A DNA stretch of 64,000 bases from Granulicella arctica (lineage in GTDB: Bacteria; Acidobacteriota; Terriglobia; Terriglobales; Acidobacteriaceae): assembly GCF_025685605.1 (NCBI RefSeq), contig NZ_JAGTUT010000001.1:4672693-4736692 (forward strand), read 5' to 3'. The notes beneath the pieces are model-generated. The model was not told the DNA's origin and made no database searches. It saw nothing but the letters and a program-made list of their open reading frames with translations. The position numbers and the translations under genes were made by a program. Below, one piece after another: positions 1 to 8,595 of this stretch; the first letter of the stretch is position 1; each line of letters begins with the position of its first letter.

Positions 1-342
1 AGTCCGCAGACGTGGCACTGGGCGGTGGGGATGGTCCGCAAGGGTGGCGTGGTGAACTTCTTTGGCGGGCCGCCGAGCGGGACGAAGGTGCAGTTGGACA
101 CGAACCGCCTGCATTACGGCGACATTACGCTGAAGGCTAGTTTTCATCACACCCCGTCTACCTGCCGGACGGCGTTCGAGCTGATTACGAGCGGGCGATT
201 CAAATGTGCCGAGGCAATTACGGGACGAGTCGGACTGGAGGCGGTGCCTTCGGTCTTTCGGGCGATGATGACGCGGGGCGGAGCGGCTGGCATCCACAAG
301 CCGGAGATCAAGACGGCGATCTTTCCGGGTGGTGTGCGATGA
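1..342 (+). CDS. Zinc-type alcohol dehydrogenase (MDR family), C-terminal part
   Basis: The reading frame is open from base 1, so the gene starts outside the window; about 113 C-terminal residues are present. The stretch GGVVNFFGG followed by ITLKASFHHTP and a helical tail matches the end of the Rossmann domain and the C-terminal part of medium-chain dehydrogenases. These enzymes oxidise or reduce alcohols with NAD(P). The catalytic zinc ligands would lie upstream and cannot be seen. The stop codon overlaps the hpnC start (ATGA), so it is probably cotranscribed with the hopanoid genes. A role in hopanoid side-chain chemistry is only inferred from position. Confidence 0.75.
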   Translation, partial: SPQTWHWAVGMVRKGGVVNFFGGPPSGTKVQLDTNRLHYGDITLKASFHHTPSTCRTAFELITSGRFKCAEAITGRVGLEAVPSVFRAMMTRGGAAGIHKPEIKTAIFPGGVR

Positions 343-1292
343 GCGTGGCTACCTTTAATGAGCATGCGCTGGGATGGGACTCGCTAGGGGATGGACCGGC
401 GGAGTATCGGACGCCTGCGGAGCGGCCTTCGCTGGAGCAGGCGAAGGTGTGGTGCCGGGAGCTGGCTACATCGCATTATGAGAACTTCCATGTGGCTACG
501 TTCTTCCTGCCAAAACAGGTGAAGCCACATTTTGAAAGCATTTATGCCTACTGCCGTGTTTCGGATGATCTCGGTGACGAGGTAAGCGATCCGCAGACGG
601 CGACGCGGTTGCTGGATGCGTGGGGCGGGATGCTGGACGAATGCTATGAAGCTCCGGAGCGGTCGCGGCATCCGGTGTTTGTCGCACTGCGAGAGACGAT
701 CGTGGCTCATGATGTGCCGCGGGAGCTGTTCGCGCGCTTGCTGCAGGCGTTTCGGCAGGACCAGGTGAAGACACACTTTGAGTCGTTGGGCGAGTTGATG
801 GACTACTCGCGCGACTCGGCGAACCCGGTAGGGCGGCTGGTGCTTTGGGTCTGCGGCTATCGCGAGGAATCGCTGGGACTGCTGTCGGATAAGGTGTGCA
901 CGGCGCTTCAGTTGGCGAACTTCTGGCAGGATGTTGTCGAGGATGATGAGCGGGGGCGGCGTTATTTACCCGGCGACGCGATGCTGCAGTATGGCGTGAC
1001 CGACGCCCAGATTCATGAGCGGGTGTTTACGGCGGAGTTCTGGCGGTTGATGCAGAGCCTTGTAGAACAGACGCGCATGATGCTGCATGATGGCGGCAGG
1101 ATCAGTGGGCTGGTGGATAAGGAGCTTGGGGCAACGCTCGAATTGTTTCGCAAGGGTGGCGATGCGATTCTGGACGCGATCGAGGCACAGGGCTTTGACG
1201 TGTTGCGACAGCGGCCTGAGGTTTCGAAGGGCAAGAAGGCACGGTTGCTGGCCGGAGCTTTGGTGGGGAAGATGCGAGGAATGTTCTCGTGA
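339..1292 (+). CDS. hpnC: Hydroxysqualene synthase HpnC
   Basis: A 317-residue member of the squalene/phytoene synthase family. HpnC converts presqualene diphosphate to hydroxysqualene in the three-enzyme bacterial squalene route. The two aspartate-rich motifs are visible: YCRVSDDLGDE near residue 68 and NFWQDVVEDDERGRRYLP near residue 196, which bind diphosphate through magnesium. I chose the ATG at 339 because it overlaps the stop of the preceding dehydrogenase (ATGA); an upstream in-frame extension would overlap that gene by 139 bases. The gene overlaps hpnD by four bases. Order and overlap with hpnD and hpnE separate HpnC from ordinary phytoene synthase. Confidence 0.92.
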   Translation: MSVATFNEHALGWDSLGDGPAEYRTPAERPSLEQAKVWCRELATSHYENFHVATFFLPKQVKPHFESIYAYCRVSDDLGDEVSDPQTATRLLDAWGGMLDECYEAPERSRHPVFVALRETIVAHDVPRELFARLLQAFRQDQVKTHFESLGELMDYSRDSANPVGRLVLWVCGYREESLGLLSDKVCTALQLANFWQDVVEDDERGRRYLPGDAMLQYGVTDAQIHERVFTAEFWRLMQSLVEQTRMMLHDGGRISGLVDKELGATLELFRKGGDAILDAIEAQGFDVLRQRPEVSKGKKARLLAGALVGKMRGMFS

Positions 1293-2212
1293 CGCTTGTT
1301 GAGGCGTATAGGGTATGCCGTGGGATTGCGAAGCGTGAGGCGAAGAACTTCTACTATGCGTTTCGGGTGCTGCCACCACATAAGCGCGATGCGATGTGCG
1401 CGGTGTACGCCTTTATGCGGCGGGCGGACGATCTTGCGGATGATGAAGCTGTGTCCGTGGTTGAGCGCAGACGCCTGATGGAGGAGTGGATGGTGGCGTG
1501 GCGGGCTTCGCGGCAGCCGGGCTCGACCTCTCAGGATGCGGTGTTCCTCGCGCTTGCGGATACTCAGCAGCGGTTTGGGATTTCGGACGCGTTGCTCGAG
1601 GAGTTGGTGCAGGGGACGAGTATGGACCTTGCCGAGTCGGGTGCGGGGACCGGTGTACTTGTCGGGGCGGGACTGCAGGGATATCGGACGTTCGATGAGG
1701 TCTATCAATACTGTTACCTGGTGGCTTCGGTGGTGGGACTGGTGTGCATTCGGATCTTTGGGTACAGCGATGCTCGGGCTGAGGAGTTGGCGGAGAAGAC
1801 AGGGATTGCGTTCCAGTTGACCAACATCCTGCGTGACGTGAAAGAGGATGCGGAGCGCGGTCGTCTGTACCTGCCGATGGACCTGATGGGGAAGTTCAGC
1901 GTGCTGCCTGAGGATGTTATTGCGCTGACTGCAGGGCGGGGGATCCGGGCGAACGAGCAGGGATTGCTGCGCGAGCTATCGACCAAAGCGTGGGAGTATT
2001 ACGGTGCGGCGAAGATGCTACTGCCGCTGATCGATGCCGATAGCCGAGCGGCGCTTTGGGTGCTGGTCGAGATCTACAGCGGACTGCTGAAGCGGGTGGA
2101 TGCGCGCAACGGGGATGTGTTTTCGCAACGGGCGCGGGTACCGACGATGGTGAAGCTGGCGATCCTTGGACGGGGGATTGAGAAGTCGCTGGTGAACCGG
2201 GTGATGGGGTGA
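1289..2212 (+). CDS. hpnD: Presqualene diphosphate synthase HpnD
   Basis: A 307-residue squalene/phytoene synthase family protein. HpnD joins two farnesyl diphosphates to presqualene diphosphate, the substrate of HpnC. The sequence shows the first aspartate-rich motif RRADDLADD near residue 44 and the second, QLTNILRDVKEDAERGRLYLP, near residue 175. The start is GTG, overlapping the hpnC stop (GTGA), which suggests translational coupling. The stop in turn overlaps the GTG start of hpnE. The three genes therefore form one tight unit that makes squalene for hopanoid synthesis; the cyclase gene is not in the window and may lie upstream. Confidence 0.92.
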   Translation: MTLVEAYRVCRGIAKREAKNFYYAFRVLPPHKRDAMCAVYAFMRRADDLADDEAVSVVERRRLMEEWMVAWRASRQPGSTSQDAVFLALADTQQRFGISDALLEELVQGTSMDLAESGAGTGVLVGAGLQGYRTFDEVYQYCYLVASVVGLVCIRIFGYSDARAEELAEKTGIAFQLTNILRDVKEDAERGRLYLPMDLMGKFSVLPEDVIALTAGRGIRANEQGLLRELSTKAWEYYGAAKMLLPLIDADSRAALWVLVEIYSGLLKRVDARNGDVFSQRARVPTMVKLAILGRGIEKSLVNRVMG

Positions 2213-3570
2213 GCGGTTCGGTGATTGTGGTGGGCGGCGGGCTTGCTGGGATGGCTGCTGCTGTTGCACTGGCGAATGATGGGGCACAGATAACGCTGGT
2301 GGAGCGTCGTCCGGAGATTGGTGGGCGGGTGTATTCGTACCCTCATCCGGCGCTTGGGGAGACAGTCGACTCGCAGCATGTGGTGCTGGGATGCTGTACG
2401 AATCTGCTGGAGCTGTGTGGGCAGGCGGGACAGAGCGGGGCGATCCGTTGGTATGACGAATTGGTTTTTCTGGAGCCGGGTGGACGGCGGAGTGTGATGA
2501 GGCCGGGGTTGCTGCCCGCCCCGTCGCACCAGACGATGAGCTTTCTGCGTGCGCCGATGCTGTCGCTGCGGGACAAGGTGGGGATCGCGGCGGGGCTGAT
2601 GGAGTTTCTGCGCGGGTATCCGGCGGGTGACGCGGAGAGCTTTGCGACCTGGGTGAAACGGACGGGGCAGACGGAGCGCGCGGTACGGCACTTCTGGGAG
2701 CCGGTGGTGGTCGGGGCGCTGAACGATGGTTTTGAGAACTGTTCTACAAAGTATGCGGGTAAGGTGTTTCATGAGTCGTTTCTGCGGTCGCCGGAGGGTG
2801 GGCGGCTGGGGATTCCGGCTCAGCCGCTGAGTGAGTTTCTGGCTCCTGTGGGGGACGTTGCGCTGCGGGCTGGAGTTACGGTGAAGAAGGCTGGCGTGGA
2901 GCGACTTGCGCAGTCTGCGGGTGGCTGGGTGGTGACTGCGGGCGGGGAGGAACTTCGTGCGGAAAATGTTGTGCTGGCGGTGAGCTTCAAGGAGGCGGAG
3001 CGGCTGATGCAGGGGTTGCCAGGTACGGCGATCGACTTCACTCACTTTGTGCATGCGCCGATCACGACAATTCATCTCTGGTATGACCGTGATGTGACAG
3101 GGCTGGACCATGCGGTGCTGCTGGACACGAGGATTCAGTGGGTGTTTGTGAAGTCGCGGATTCGTGGCTGGGCGGCGAGCCGAGGGAGCTATCTTGAGTT
3201 GGTCATCAGTGCTTCGGAGCCGGAGTTGGCGATGGGGCGTGAGGAGATTCTTGCGTCGGCTCTACGGGAGTTTCAGCTTTTCTTTCCAGAAGCGAAGAGT
3301 GCGAAGCTTCTGAAGAGCGGGGTGTTGAAGGAGGCGCGGGCTACGTTCTCGGTGACGCCGGGGCTGGATCGGTTTCGACCGGCGCAGCGGACGCAGTGGC
3401 CGGGGCTCTTTCTGGCAGGGGATTGGACGGCTACGGAGTGGCCCTCGACGATGGAAGGTGCGGTGCGTAGCGGGCGGCTGGCTGCGGGGGAGATTGTCGG
3501 GGAGCGCGGGCGGTTTATGGCGGCAGAGCTTCCAGCTACGGGGCTGATGCGGTGGCTTAGCCGGTGCTGA
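2209..3570 (+). CDS. hpnE: Hydroxysqualene dehydroxylase HpnE
   Basis: A 453-residue FAD-dependent amine-oxidase/phytoene-desaturase-like protein. HpnE removes the hydroxyl group of hydroxysqualene to give squalene. The N-terminal dinucleotide-binding motif VVGGGLAGMAAA (residues 7-18) is followed by ERRPEIGGR, and the C-terminal FAD motif LFLAGDWTATEWPSTMEGA is clear. The GTG start overlaps the hpnD stop. It is the last gene of the hpnCDE run; the next genes lie on the other strand and converge on it. Confidence 0.92.
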   Translation: MSGSVIVVGGGLAGMAAAVALANDGAQITLVERRPEIGGRVYSYPHPALGETVDSQHVVLGCCTNLLELCGQAGQSGAIRWYDELVFLEPGGRRSVMRPGLLPAPSHQTMSFLRAPMLSLRDKVGIAAGLMEFLRGYPAGDAESFATWVKRTGQTERAVRHFWEPVVVGALNDGFENCSTKYAGKVFHESFLRSPEGGRLGIPAQPLSEFLAPVGDVALRAGVTVKKAGVERLAQSAGGWVVTAGGEELRAENVVLAVSFKEAERLMQGLPGTAIDFTHFVHAPITTIHLWYDRDVTGLDHAVLLDTRIQWVFVKSRIRGWAASRGSYLELVISASEPELAMGREEILASALREFQLFFPEAKSAKLLKSGVLKEARATFSVTPGLDRFRPAQRTQWPGLFLAGDWTATEWPSTMEGAVRSGRLAAGEIVGERGRFMAAELPATGLMRWLSRC

Positions 3571-3599
3571 TTTGCTTAGAGAATTCTGTCTAAAGATTT

Positions 3600-4001
3600 T
3601 TACCGCGAGAGCAGGACGACGCCGATGCAGACGAAGATGGCGGCGAACCAGCGGCGGCGGTCTACATTCTCATGCAGGAAGAGCTTGGCGGCGGCGGCGT
3701 TCCCGATGAAGGTGAGCGAGGCGCTGGCGGGTGCGGCTAACGAGACGTCCACTTTGCTGAGAGTGAAGAGCAGCGAGAAGAAGCTGAGCGCCATGCAGAC
3801 GACGCCGAGGAGAAACATCGGACTGCCGACGACAGCTTTGATGGCGCCGCCGAGGCCGGATTTGGCGCGGATGAGGTCGAGGTCGCCGATGCGGCGCATG
3901 GCTCCGGCGGTGAGGACGTCGCCGGCTATGGCGGTGACGGCTACGGTGAGGATGAGGGCCCAGGTTTCGAAGGTGGAGGCAGGTGCGGGAATCGGGGTCA
4001 C
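3600..4001 (-). CDS. Half-size DMT (EamA-like) transporter, subunit B
   Basis: A 133-residue, very hydrophobic protein with about four membrane helices, the size of one half of an EamA-type drug/metabolite transporter. The C-terminus ASASLTFIGNAAAAKLFLHENVDRRRWFAAIFVCIGVVLL is typical of the last two helices of this superfamily. Its start overlaps the stop of the next half-size transporter (3998-4417) by four bases, so the two are probably translated together and form a pair, as small multidrug-resistance and ArnE/ArnF-type pairs do. The cargo is unknown; the hopanoid setting suggests a lipid-related substrate, but that is inference. Confidence 0.75.
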   Translation of the reverse strand: MTPIPAPASTFETWALILTVAVTAIAGDVLTAGAMRRIGDLDLIRAKSGLGGAIKAVVGSPMFLLGVVCMALSFFSLLFTLSKVDVSLAAPASASLTFIGNAAAAKLFLHENVDRRRWFAAIFVCIGVVLLSR

Positions 4002-4417
4002 TTTGCGGGGCTTTCGGAGGGTGCGGGGTGCTCGGTGAGCGAGGGACCGTTGGCGACGAAGCCTACTCCGCAGACGATGAGGATGATGCCAAGCCAGCGG
4101 TAGGGGGAGATGTGCTCATGCTGCCAGAAGCGGGCGAGAAGTGCGACGACTACGTAGCCGAAGGCGGTGCTGGGGAGGACGAAGGTGAGGTCCGCCCAAC
4201 TGAGCGCGGTGAGATAGCTGGCGAAGAAGCCGAGGAGACAGAGGATTCCGGCGACGACCCAGGGGTTGCGCAGGGCGGTGAAGAGAAGTCCAAGGTTCTG
4301 GAAGGAGACGGCTCCGACCTGGGTCATGCCGTGGGCGAGCATGGTGTCGCCGATGGAGGCGGTGAGCATGACGCAAAGGAGGATGAGGTAGCGCTGGGGG
4401 GTGAGGGTGTGCTTCAT
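3998..4417 (-). CDS. Half-size DMT (EamA-like) transporter, subunit A
   Basis: A 139-residue membrane protein with four predicted helices (for example YLILLCVMLTASIGDTMLAHGM at the N-terminus and WLGIILIVCGVGFVANG near the end). I start it at the ATG at 4417; the same frame is open further upstream, but that part overlaps the DUF3574 gene and has no membrane character. It is the first of two overlapping half-size DMT genes. The pair architecture suggests a heterodimer. Substrate unknown. Confidence 0.75.
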   Translation of the reverse strand: MKHTLTPQRYLILLCVMLTASIGDTMLAHGMTQVGAVSFQNLGLLFTALRNPWVVAGILCLLGFFASYLTALSWADLTFVLPSTAFGYVVVALLARFWQHEHISPYRWLGIILIVCGVGFVANGPSLTEHPAPSESPAK

Positions 4418-4443
4418 CTCTGTTGATTCTAGTGGACGGCAGG

Positions 4444-4911
4444 TTAGAACGAGATGTCGGCTGGCTTGGTGACGCGGAGGACGGATTGGTCGCCGGTGCG
4501 CTGCTTCCATGCGGCGCGGATGGCTTCGACCTTGGCTGCGTTTTCGGGGGTGGCGGGGTAGTCGATGATGAGCATCTTGGAGCGGATGCGCTCGGGTTGG
4601 CTGGCGGTCTGTCCGCGTTTGGACTGCCACTGCCCGTAGACATCGAGGACGCTGAGGCCGGCGGGGAAGCGCGGGGTGACCTCCTGATCGAGGAAGGCAC
4701 GCCAGGCTGCTTCGGTGACTCCCTTGTTGGGTGCGTCGGCGGGGCCGAGGCCGAAGTAGAGGCGGGTGTCGACCCAGTTCTGCGTTGCGGGCGGGTGAAC
4801 TGGGTCGCCGTGCAGGGTGGGGATTGCCTGGAAGGCCATCATCTCTGACGGCAGAGCGGATGCGATGGCGAGAAATGCAACCAGGTGCGGAAGGCTTCTG
4901 AATTGCGGCAT
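4444..4911 (-). CDS. DUF3574 family exported protein
   Basis: A protein of about 155 residues. After a hydrophobic signal-like N-terminus (LPHLVAFLAIASALPSEMMA) comes the DUF3574 pattern: DTRLYFGLG, then VTEAAWRAFLDQEVTPRFPAGLSVLDV and GQW, and finally LIIDYPATPENAAKVEAIRAAW. The function of the family is not known. I start at the ATG at 4911 because the signal peptide then lies at the N-terminus; an in-frame ATG at 4959 would add 16 residues. The two DMT genes follow closely on the same strand. Confidence 0.7.
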   Translation of the reverse strand: MPQFRSLPHLVAFLAIASALPSEMMAFQAIPTLHGDPVHPPATQNWVDTRLYFGLGPADAPNKGVTEAAWRAFLDQEVTPRFPAGLSVLDVYGQWQSKRGQTASQPERIRSKMLIIDYPATPENAAKVEAIRAAWKQRTGDQSVLRVTKPADISF

Positions 4912-4940
4912 ACACGTCACTATAGTGTGCCGTGCACGTA

Positions 4941-5321
4941 TCAGACGACATGCATGCACCTATGAATATCTAAGGAAGGGGGGAGATGGAAGTCAAAGAC
5001 GCCGGGAACACTGACATCATGCTCGTACCATCGGATATCTGCTGCGGAGGAGACACCAGGACGAGCGGGATCTTTGATTCGGCTATTTTCTTCCCGGTGA
5101 GATCGAGCAGCTCGACATAGCCGGGCGAGCCGCTTGCGTCTCCGGGAAGAGCAAAGAGACGGTGGGAGCTGTGAACGACCAATTTGTTAGGTTCCGGAAG
5201 GACTGAGGTACACCGCGCGGATTGGGCCGGGTGGCCGGAGGATGAGCACGGCAGCAGCATTCAGGATGCACAAAGAGGATAGCCAAATGGCTATCCTCTT
5301 TGTGTGCGTTGCATTTTTCAA
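4941..5321 (-). pseudogene. Small membrane or exported protein gene with two compensating frameshifts
   Basis: No single frame gives a whole protein. An N-terminal piece with a membrane segment (RIAIWLSSLCILNAAAVLIL) could start at a TTG at 5321, directly after hpnJ. The continuation LVVHSSHRLFALPGDASGSPGYVELLD and KIAESKIPLVLV is in another frame (about 5210 to 5050). The end, RWYEHDVSVPGVFDFHLPP, returns to the first frame and stops at 4941. Both shifts cancel, so the gene has either decayed or contains sequence errors. A perfect inverted repeat (5269-5304) lies inside the N-terminal part. Function unknown. Confidence 0.45.
5269..5304 (-). terminator. Perfect 16-bp hairpin downstream of hpnJ
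   Basis: Arms 5269-5284 and 5289-5304 are exact inverted repeats of 16 bases (CACAAAGAGGATAGCC and its complement) around a 4-base loop. The hairpin lies 20 bases after the hpnJ stop and has the geometry of an intrinsic terminator, although the U-tract is poor. It also falls inside the start of the frameshifted small gene, which could mean that this gene is read only by read-through or is dead. Confidence 0.55.
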
Positions 5322-5323
5322 CT

Positions 5324-6811
5324 TCAGGCGTTCATGCTTACGGATTCCTGAGCCTTGGTGGCGTTGGCTTCCTTGGCGGCGCGTGATGCCTTGTTGCGCT
5401 GTGAGCGGAGCTTCATGAAGTCCTTTGCCTCGGAGTAGAGACGAGGGACGTCGCGGTTCACGATGGCCTGCCATACGACGCGGAAGGCTGCCTTGGGGCG
5501 GAAGTAATACTCGTCGTAGAACTTGTGCACCATCTCCATGACATATTCGACGGGCAGGCCGGGGTACTCGATGTGGGCCATCTGGTGGCCGTTATCGTCG
5601 GACATGGCCTCGTTGGTGATGAAGCCCTTTTCCTTGGCGTAGTCGAAGAACTCGGTGCCGGGGAAGGCGTGGGCGATCGAGACCTGGATGGTCTCGCAGT
5701 CGAGCTGCTTGGCGAACTCGATCGTGTTGCGGATGGACTCTCTCGTCTCGCCGGGAAGGCCGAGGATGAAGTCACCGTGAACGACCAAGCCGAGCTTGTG
5801 GCAGTCGCGCTGGAAGTCGAGTGCGCGCTGGACGGTAGCACCCTTCTTGATGTTCTTGAGGATCTGGGCGTCGCCGGACTCGTAGCCGACGATGAGGAGG
5901 CGGCAACCGGCTTCCTTCATGGCCTTCAACGTCTCGTAGGTCGTGGTGACGCGCGAGGTGCAGGACCAGGTGAGGCCGAGCGGCTTGAGCTTTTCGCAAA
6001 GTTCGACGGTGCGCGGTCCATTGATGTTGAAGGTGTCGTCGTCGAAGAAGAACTCTTTGACCTGGGGGAACTTGGCTTTGGCGGACTTCATCTCTGCGGC
6101 TACATCGTCGGTGGAGCGCTTGCGCCATGCATGGCCGGAGAGCGTCTGGGGCCAGAGGCAGAAGGTGCACTGCGCCGGGCAGCCGCGCGTGGAGTAGAGC
6201 GCGACATATGGGTGCAGGAGGAACGGAACGTTGTACTTGGTGACGTCGAGGTCGCGGTGATAGATGTCGGTCGCCCATGGCATCTCGTCAAGCTGCTCGG
6301 GGGTTACCTGGGGACGATCCGGATTGTGCTGAATTGTGCCGGAGGCATCTTTGTAGCTGACGCCAAGGATTTCATTGAGCGGCTTGCCCTGGGCAAATTC
6401 AACGACGGTGAAGTCGAACTCGCGGCGGCAGATGAAGTCGATCGCGGGGCACTCGTTGAGGGCCTTGTCCGGGGACGTGGTCACGGGTGGGCCGACGAAG
6501 GCGATCTTGATGGACGGATAGGCTTGCTTGATGGTCTCGGCCATCTTCTGGTCGCCATCCCATCCCATGGTGCTGGTGAAGAGGACGAGGAACTCATAGT
6601 CCTTGAGGATCGTGACGACCTCAGCCCACTTGATGTGGTGCGGCGGAGCATCGAGGAGGCGTGAGCCTTCCAACATGCCGGCCGGATAGGTGAGCCACAC
6701 GGGATACCAGTACGACTCGATCTCACGGGTAGCAGGCCAGCGGGAGCTGGCGCCACCGTCGAATTTCTCAAAGGAGGGCGGGTTCAGGAACAGTGTTTTT
6801 AGAGGCGTCAT
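5324..6811 (-). CDS. hpnJ: Hopanoid biosynthesis radical SAM protein HpnJ
   Basis: A 495-residue protein with an N-terminal cobalamin-binding-like domain and a radical SAM domain. The iron-sulfur motif GCPAQCTFC gives Cys 211, 215 and 218 (CxxxCxxC). The start KTLFLNPPSFEKFDGGASSR and the internal FFFDDDTFN, VGYESG and HGDFILGLPGETRE stretches match HpnJ, which acts on the bacteriohopanetetrol side chain to form the cyclitol ether. I chose the ATG at 6811, preceded by AAGGT five bases upstream; a GTG seven codons further up has no better signal. It lies near hpnCDE but on the other strand, as a separate transcription unit. Confidence 0.88.
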   Translation of the reverse strand: MTPLKTLFLNPPSFEKFDGGASSRWPATREIESYWYPVWLTYPAGMLEGSRLLDAPPHHIKWAEVVTILKDYEFLVLFTSTMGWDGDQKMAETIKQAYPSIKIAFVGPPVTTSPDKALNECPAIDFICRREFDFTVVEFAQGKPLNEILGVSYKDASGTIQHNPDRPQVTPEQLDEMPWATDIYHRDLDVTKYNVPFLLHPYVALYSTRGCPAQCTFCLWPQTLSGHAWRKRSTDDVAAEMKSAKAKFPQVKEFFFDDDTFNINGPRTVELCEKLKPLGLTWSCTSRVTTTYETLKAMKEAGCRLLIVGYESGDAQILKNIKKGATVQRALDFQRDCHKLGLVVHGDFILGLPGETRESIRNTIEFAKQLDCETIQVSIAHAFPGTEFFDYAKEKGFITNEAMSDDNGHQMAHIEYPGLPVEYVMEMVHKFYDEYYFRPKAAFRVVWQAIVNRDVPRLYSEAKDFMKLRSQRNKASRAAKEANATKAQESVSMNA

Positions 6812-6881
6812 CGCTACCTTGTAGTTTACCACTCAGGAACTATCGTGCGAGGAATCTACAAGGGTTCCTCGCACGCCAGCC

Positions 6882-7202
6882 CTAAGGTTTTGACTGGCGG
6901 GAGGTGGCTTTGGTGAGACCTTTCGCATCCACAAAGACCAGCCAGTATGAGGGTTTCAACGGGCCGAATGCCGACCTGTAGACGAGAACATGGTCGCAAT
7001 TGACCGTGAGTTGGGTGTCGTAGGCAGCGCAGGAGGAGTTGATTGACGATGGTTTGCCGAGCAGCCCACGTACGCTGTCTTCCGTGGCGTCGGCCCGGAT
7101 GGTGGCGAAGCCTTCATTGATGCGGCGATCGTGGACCCAGCCGAAGAAGAGGACAGCCAGAACGAAGACGAGCAGAACGATGAGTGGGGATTTGAGCTTC
7201 AT
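6882..7202 (-). CDS. Small membrane-anchored protein, SmpA/OmlA-like feature
   Basis: A 106-residue protein with one N-terminal membrane helix (SPLIVLLVFVLAVLFFGWV, residues 5-23) and an extracytoplasmic part that includes TEDSVRGLLGKPSSI, a pattern seen in BamE/SmpA-like domains, and two cysteines that could pair. It starts 10 bases after the TolC-like gene with GAGG upstream, so it is probably the last gene of the export operon. I cannot assign a function. Confidence 0.6.
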   Translation of the reverse strand: MKLKSPLIVLLVFVLAVLFFGWVHDRRINEGFATIRADATEDSVRGLLGKPSSINSSCAAYDTQLTVNCDHVLVYRSAFGPLKPSYWLVFVDAKGLTKATSRQSKP

Positions 7203-7212
7203 GGGTGCAGCC

Positions 7213-8595
7213 TCAGGGGGTTTGAGGGTGGGCGGATAAGGACTTCAGCCATGGCTCGAGCTGGCCGGTCTGCCGGAGGAGATTGATCTGGGTCTGACGA
7301 AGCTGGAGGTTGGTGTCGAGATAGCTTAGATATTTCTCGCGCTCGGCGATACGGGCGTTTTGCTCGTCTTTAGGAGACATCTGCCGACCGCCTGAGTTGC
7401 CGTTGCCCTGAAGCTGGAGGAGCATGGCATCGAGCTGCTGCTGGGCTAACTGCTGGTCGAGATCAGCTACCTCGGAGCGGGCGGCGAGTTCGGCGGAGGC
7501 GTGCTTGAGCTTGAGCCGACCGTCGAGGAACTGATCACGCTGCTGGTCGGCGTCACGGAGGGCGTGGACGGCGTCGGCTGCGGATTCCCGAGCCTTGGCG
7601 CGGTGGACGTAGTCGACGATGGGCAGGCTGATCTGTATGCCTATTTCGGCGTTGTTCTGTTGGAAGTGGTTATAGTATTCGGCGTAGTTGTTGTAGGCGG
7701 CGAAGCGGTTGTATTGTGCGCCGAAGGAGATCTGGGGACGGCGCTCATAACGAGCATCGCCATAGGCCTGCTCCTGCTTTGACTTGGCATTGGCATAGGC
7801 GGCCAGGATGCCGGGAGCTGTCGGCAATCCAGTTGAAACGACAGGGGTGAGCCATGTGCCGGATGTGGGAAGACTGCTGGTGAGGGTGGTGAGGCCGGGC
7901 TCCGGAAGGCCGATGAGCCGGGCGAGCTTGGCGCGGTCGTACTCGGTTTCATCTTCGTCGCGGAGAGTGGTCAAGCGGATCTGTGCGTTCGTCAGGCGGG
8001 CGGTGGTGAGATCGATGCCCGTGTCCTGACCGGCGTCGAGACGATCCTGCACGATGGAGACGAGGCGGGAGGCGTAATGCTTCTCGTCATTGAGAGCGAT
8101 TTCGCGCTGCTGGTCGCGGTCGAGGGCCAGATAAGCTATAGCGGCCTCTTCAGCGACGGCCTGGCGGGCGTCCATGAGGGCGAGGTTTGCGGCTTCAAGG
8201 CCTGAGCGGGCGGCGCGGATGTAGTCATGCTGGGAGAAGTTAAAGACCAGAGACTGAGCGTTAAAGTTGTAGATGGATGGCTGTCCAACTGGGAAGCCAT
8301 AGGAGTATCCGAGGCCAGAACCGCCTACGACGGCAGGGATGTAGACGTCCCGTGCTTCAGAGAGCAGGGCTCGCGCCTTGTCTACATCGGCCTGAGCCAT
8401 GAGGACTCGCGGATTATTGCGAAGAGCGAGATCGATGGCGGTGGTGAAGGAGATCTGGGCGTGGGCGGTCACGGCGAGAAAAGCCAGCGAAGTTATCGTA
8501 AATGCGAAGCGAAGCAGACGTGCCATGGGTCCTGACGAAACAGTGCGAGATCGATTGACCTCCATGGTATCGCGTTCCACCTGAGTGTCTTCCAT
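7213..8595 (-). CDS. TolC-family outer membrane channel
   Basis: A 460-residue outer membrane efflux protein. After a signal sequence (ARLLRFAFTITSLAFLAVTAHAQ, residues 25-47) come the two alternating helical repeats typical of TolC-like proteins: AIDLALRNNPRVLMAQADVDKAR, EEAAIAYLALDRDQQREIAL, RYERRPQISFGAQYNRF and a C-terminal coiled helix. The ATG at 8595 directly follows the TPR gene stop and has AGAGG upstream, but the signal peptide would begin 24 residues in; an ATG at 8526 is the alternative. It forms the outer membrane exit for the HlyD-like adaptor encoded upstream in the same run. Confidence 0.85.
   Translation of the reverse strand: MEDTQVERDTMEVNRSRTVSSGPMARLLRFAFTITSLAFLAVTAHAQISFTTAIDLALRNNPRVLMAQADVDKARALLSEARDVYIPAVVGGSGLGYSYGFPVGQPSIYNFNAQSLVFNFSQHDYIRAARSGLEAANLALMDARQAVAEEAAIAYLALDRDQQREIALNDEKHYASRLVSIVQDRLDAGQDTGIDLTTARLTNAQIRLTTLRDEDETEYDRAKLARLIGLPEPGLTTLTSSLPTSGTWLTPVVSTGLPTAPGILAAYANAKSKQEQAYGDARYERRPQISFGAQYNRFAAYNNYAEYYNHFQQNNAEIGIQISLPIVDYVHRAKARESAADAVHALRDADQQRDQFLDGRLKLKHASAELAARSEVADLDQQLAQQQLDAMLLQLQGNGNSGGRQMSPKDEQNARIAEREKYLSYLDTNLQLRQTQINLLRQTGQLEPWLKSLSAHPQTP

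Noticed and set aside
204..338. N-terminal extension of hpnC in frame to 204
   Set aside because: It overlaps the end of the dehydrogenase gene and does not resemble the family; the ATG at 339 overlaps the stop in the usual way.
2074..3111. A 345-codon minus-strand frame opposite hpnD/hpnE
   Set aside because: Arg/His/Pro-rich composition typical of an antisense shadow; hpnE is certain.
4418..4951. Long upstream extension of the second half-size transporter
   Set aside because: The added sequence is basic and proline-rich, antisense-like to the DUF3574 gene frame, without membrane helices.
5525..6664. A 379-codon plus-strand frame opposite hpnJ
   Set aside because: Shadow of a high-G+C gene; hpnJ has all family motifs and the opposite frame has none.
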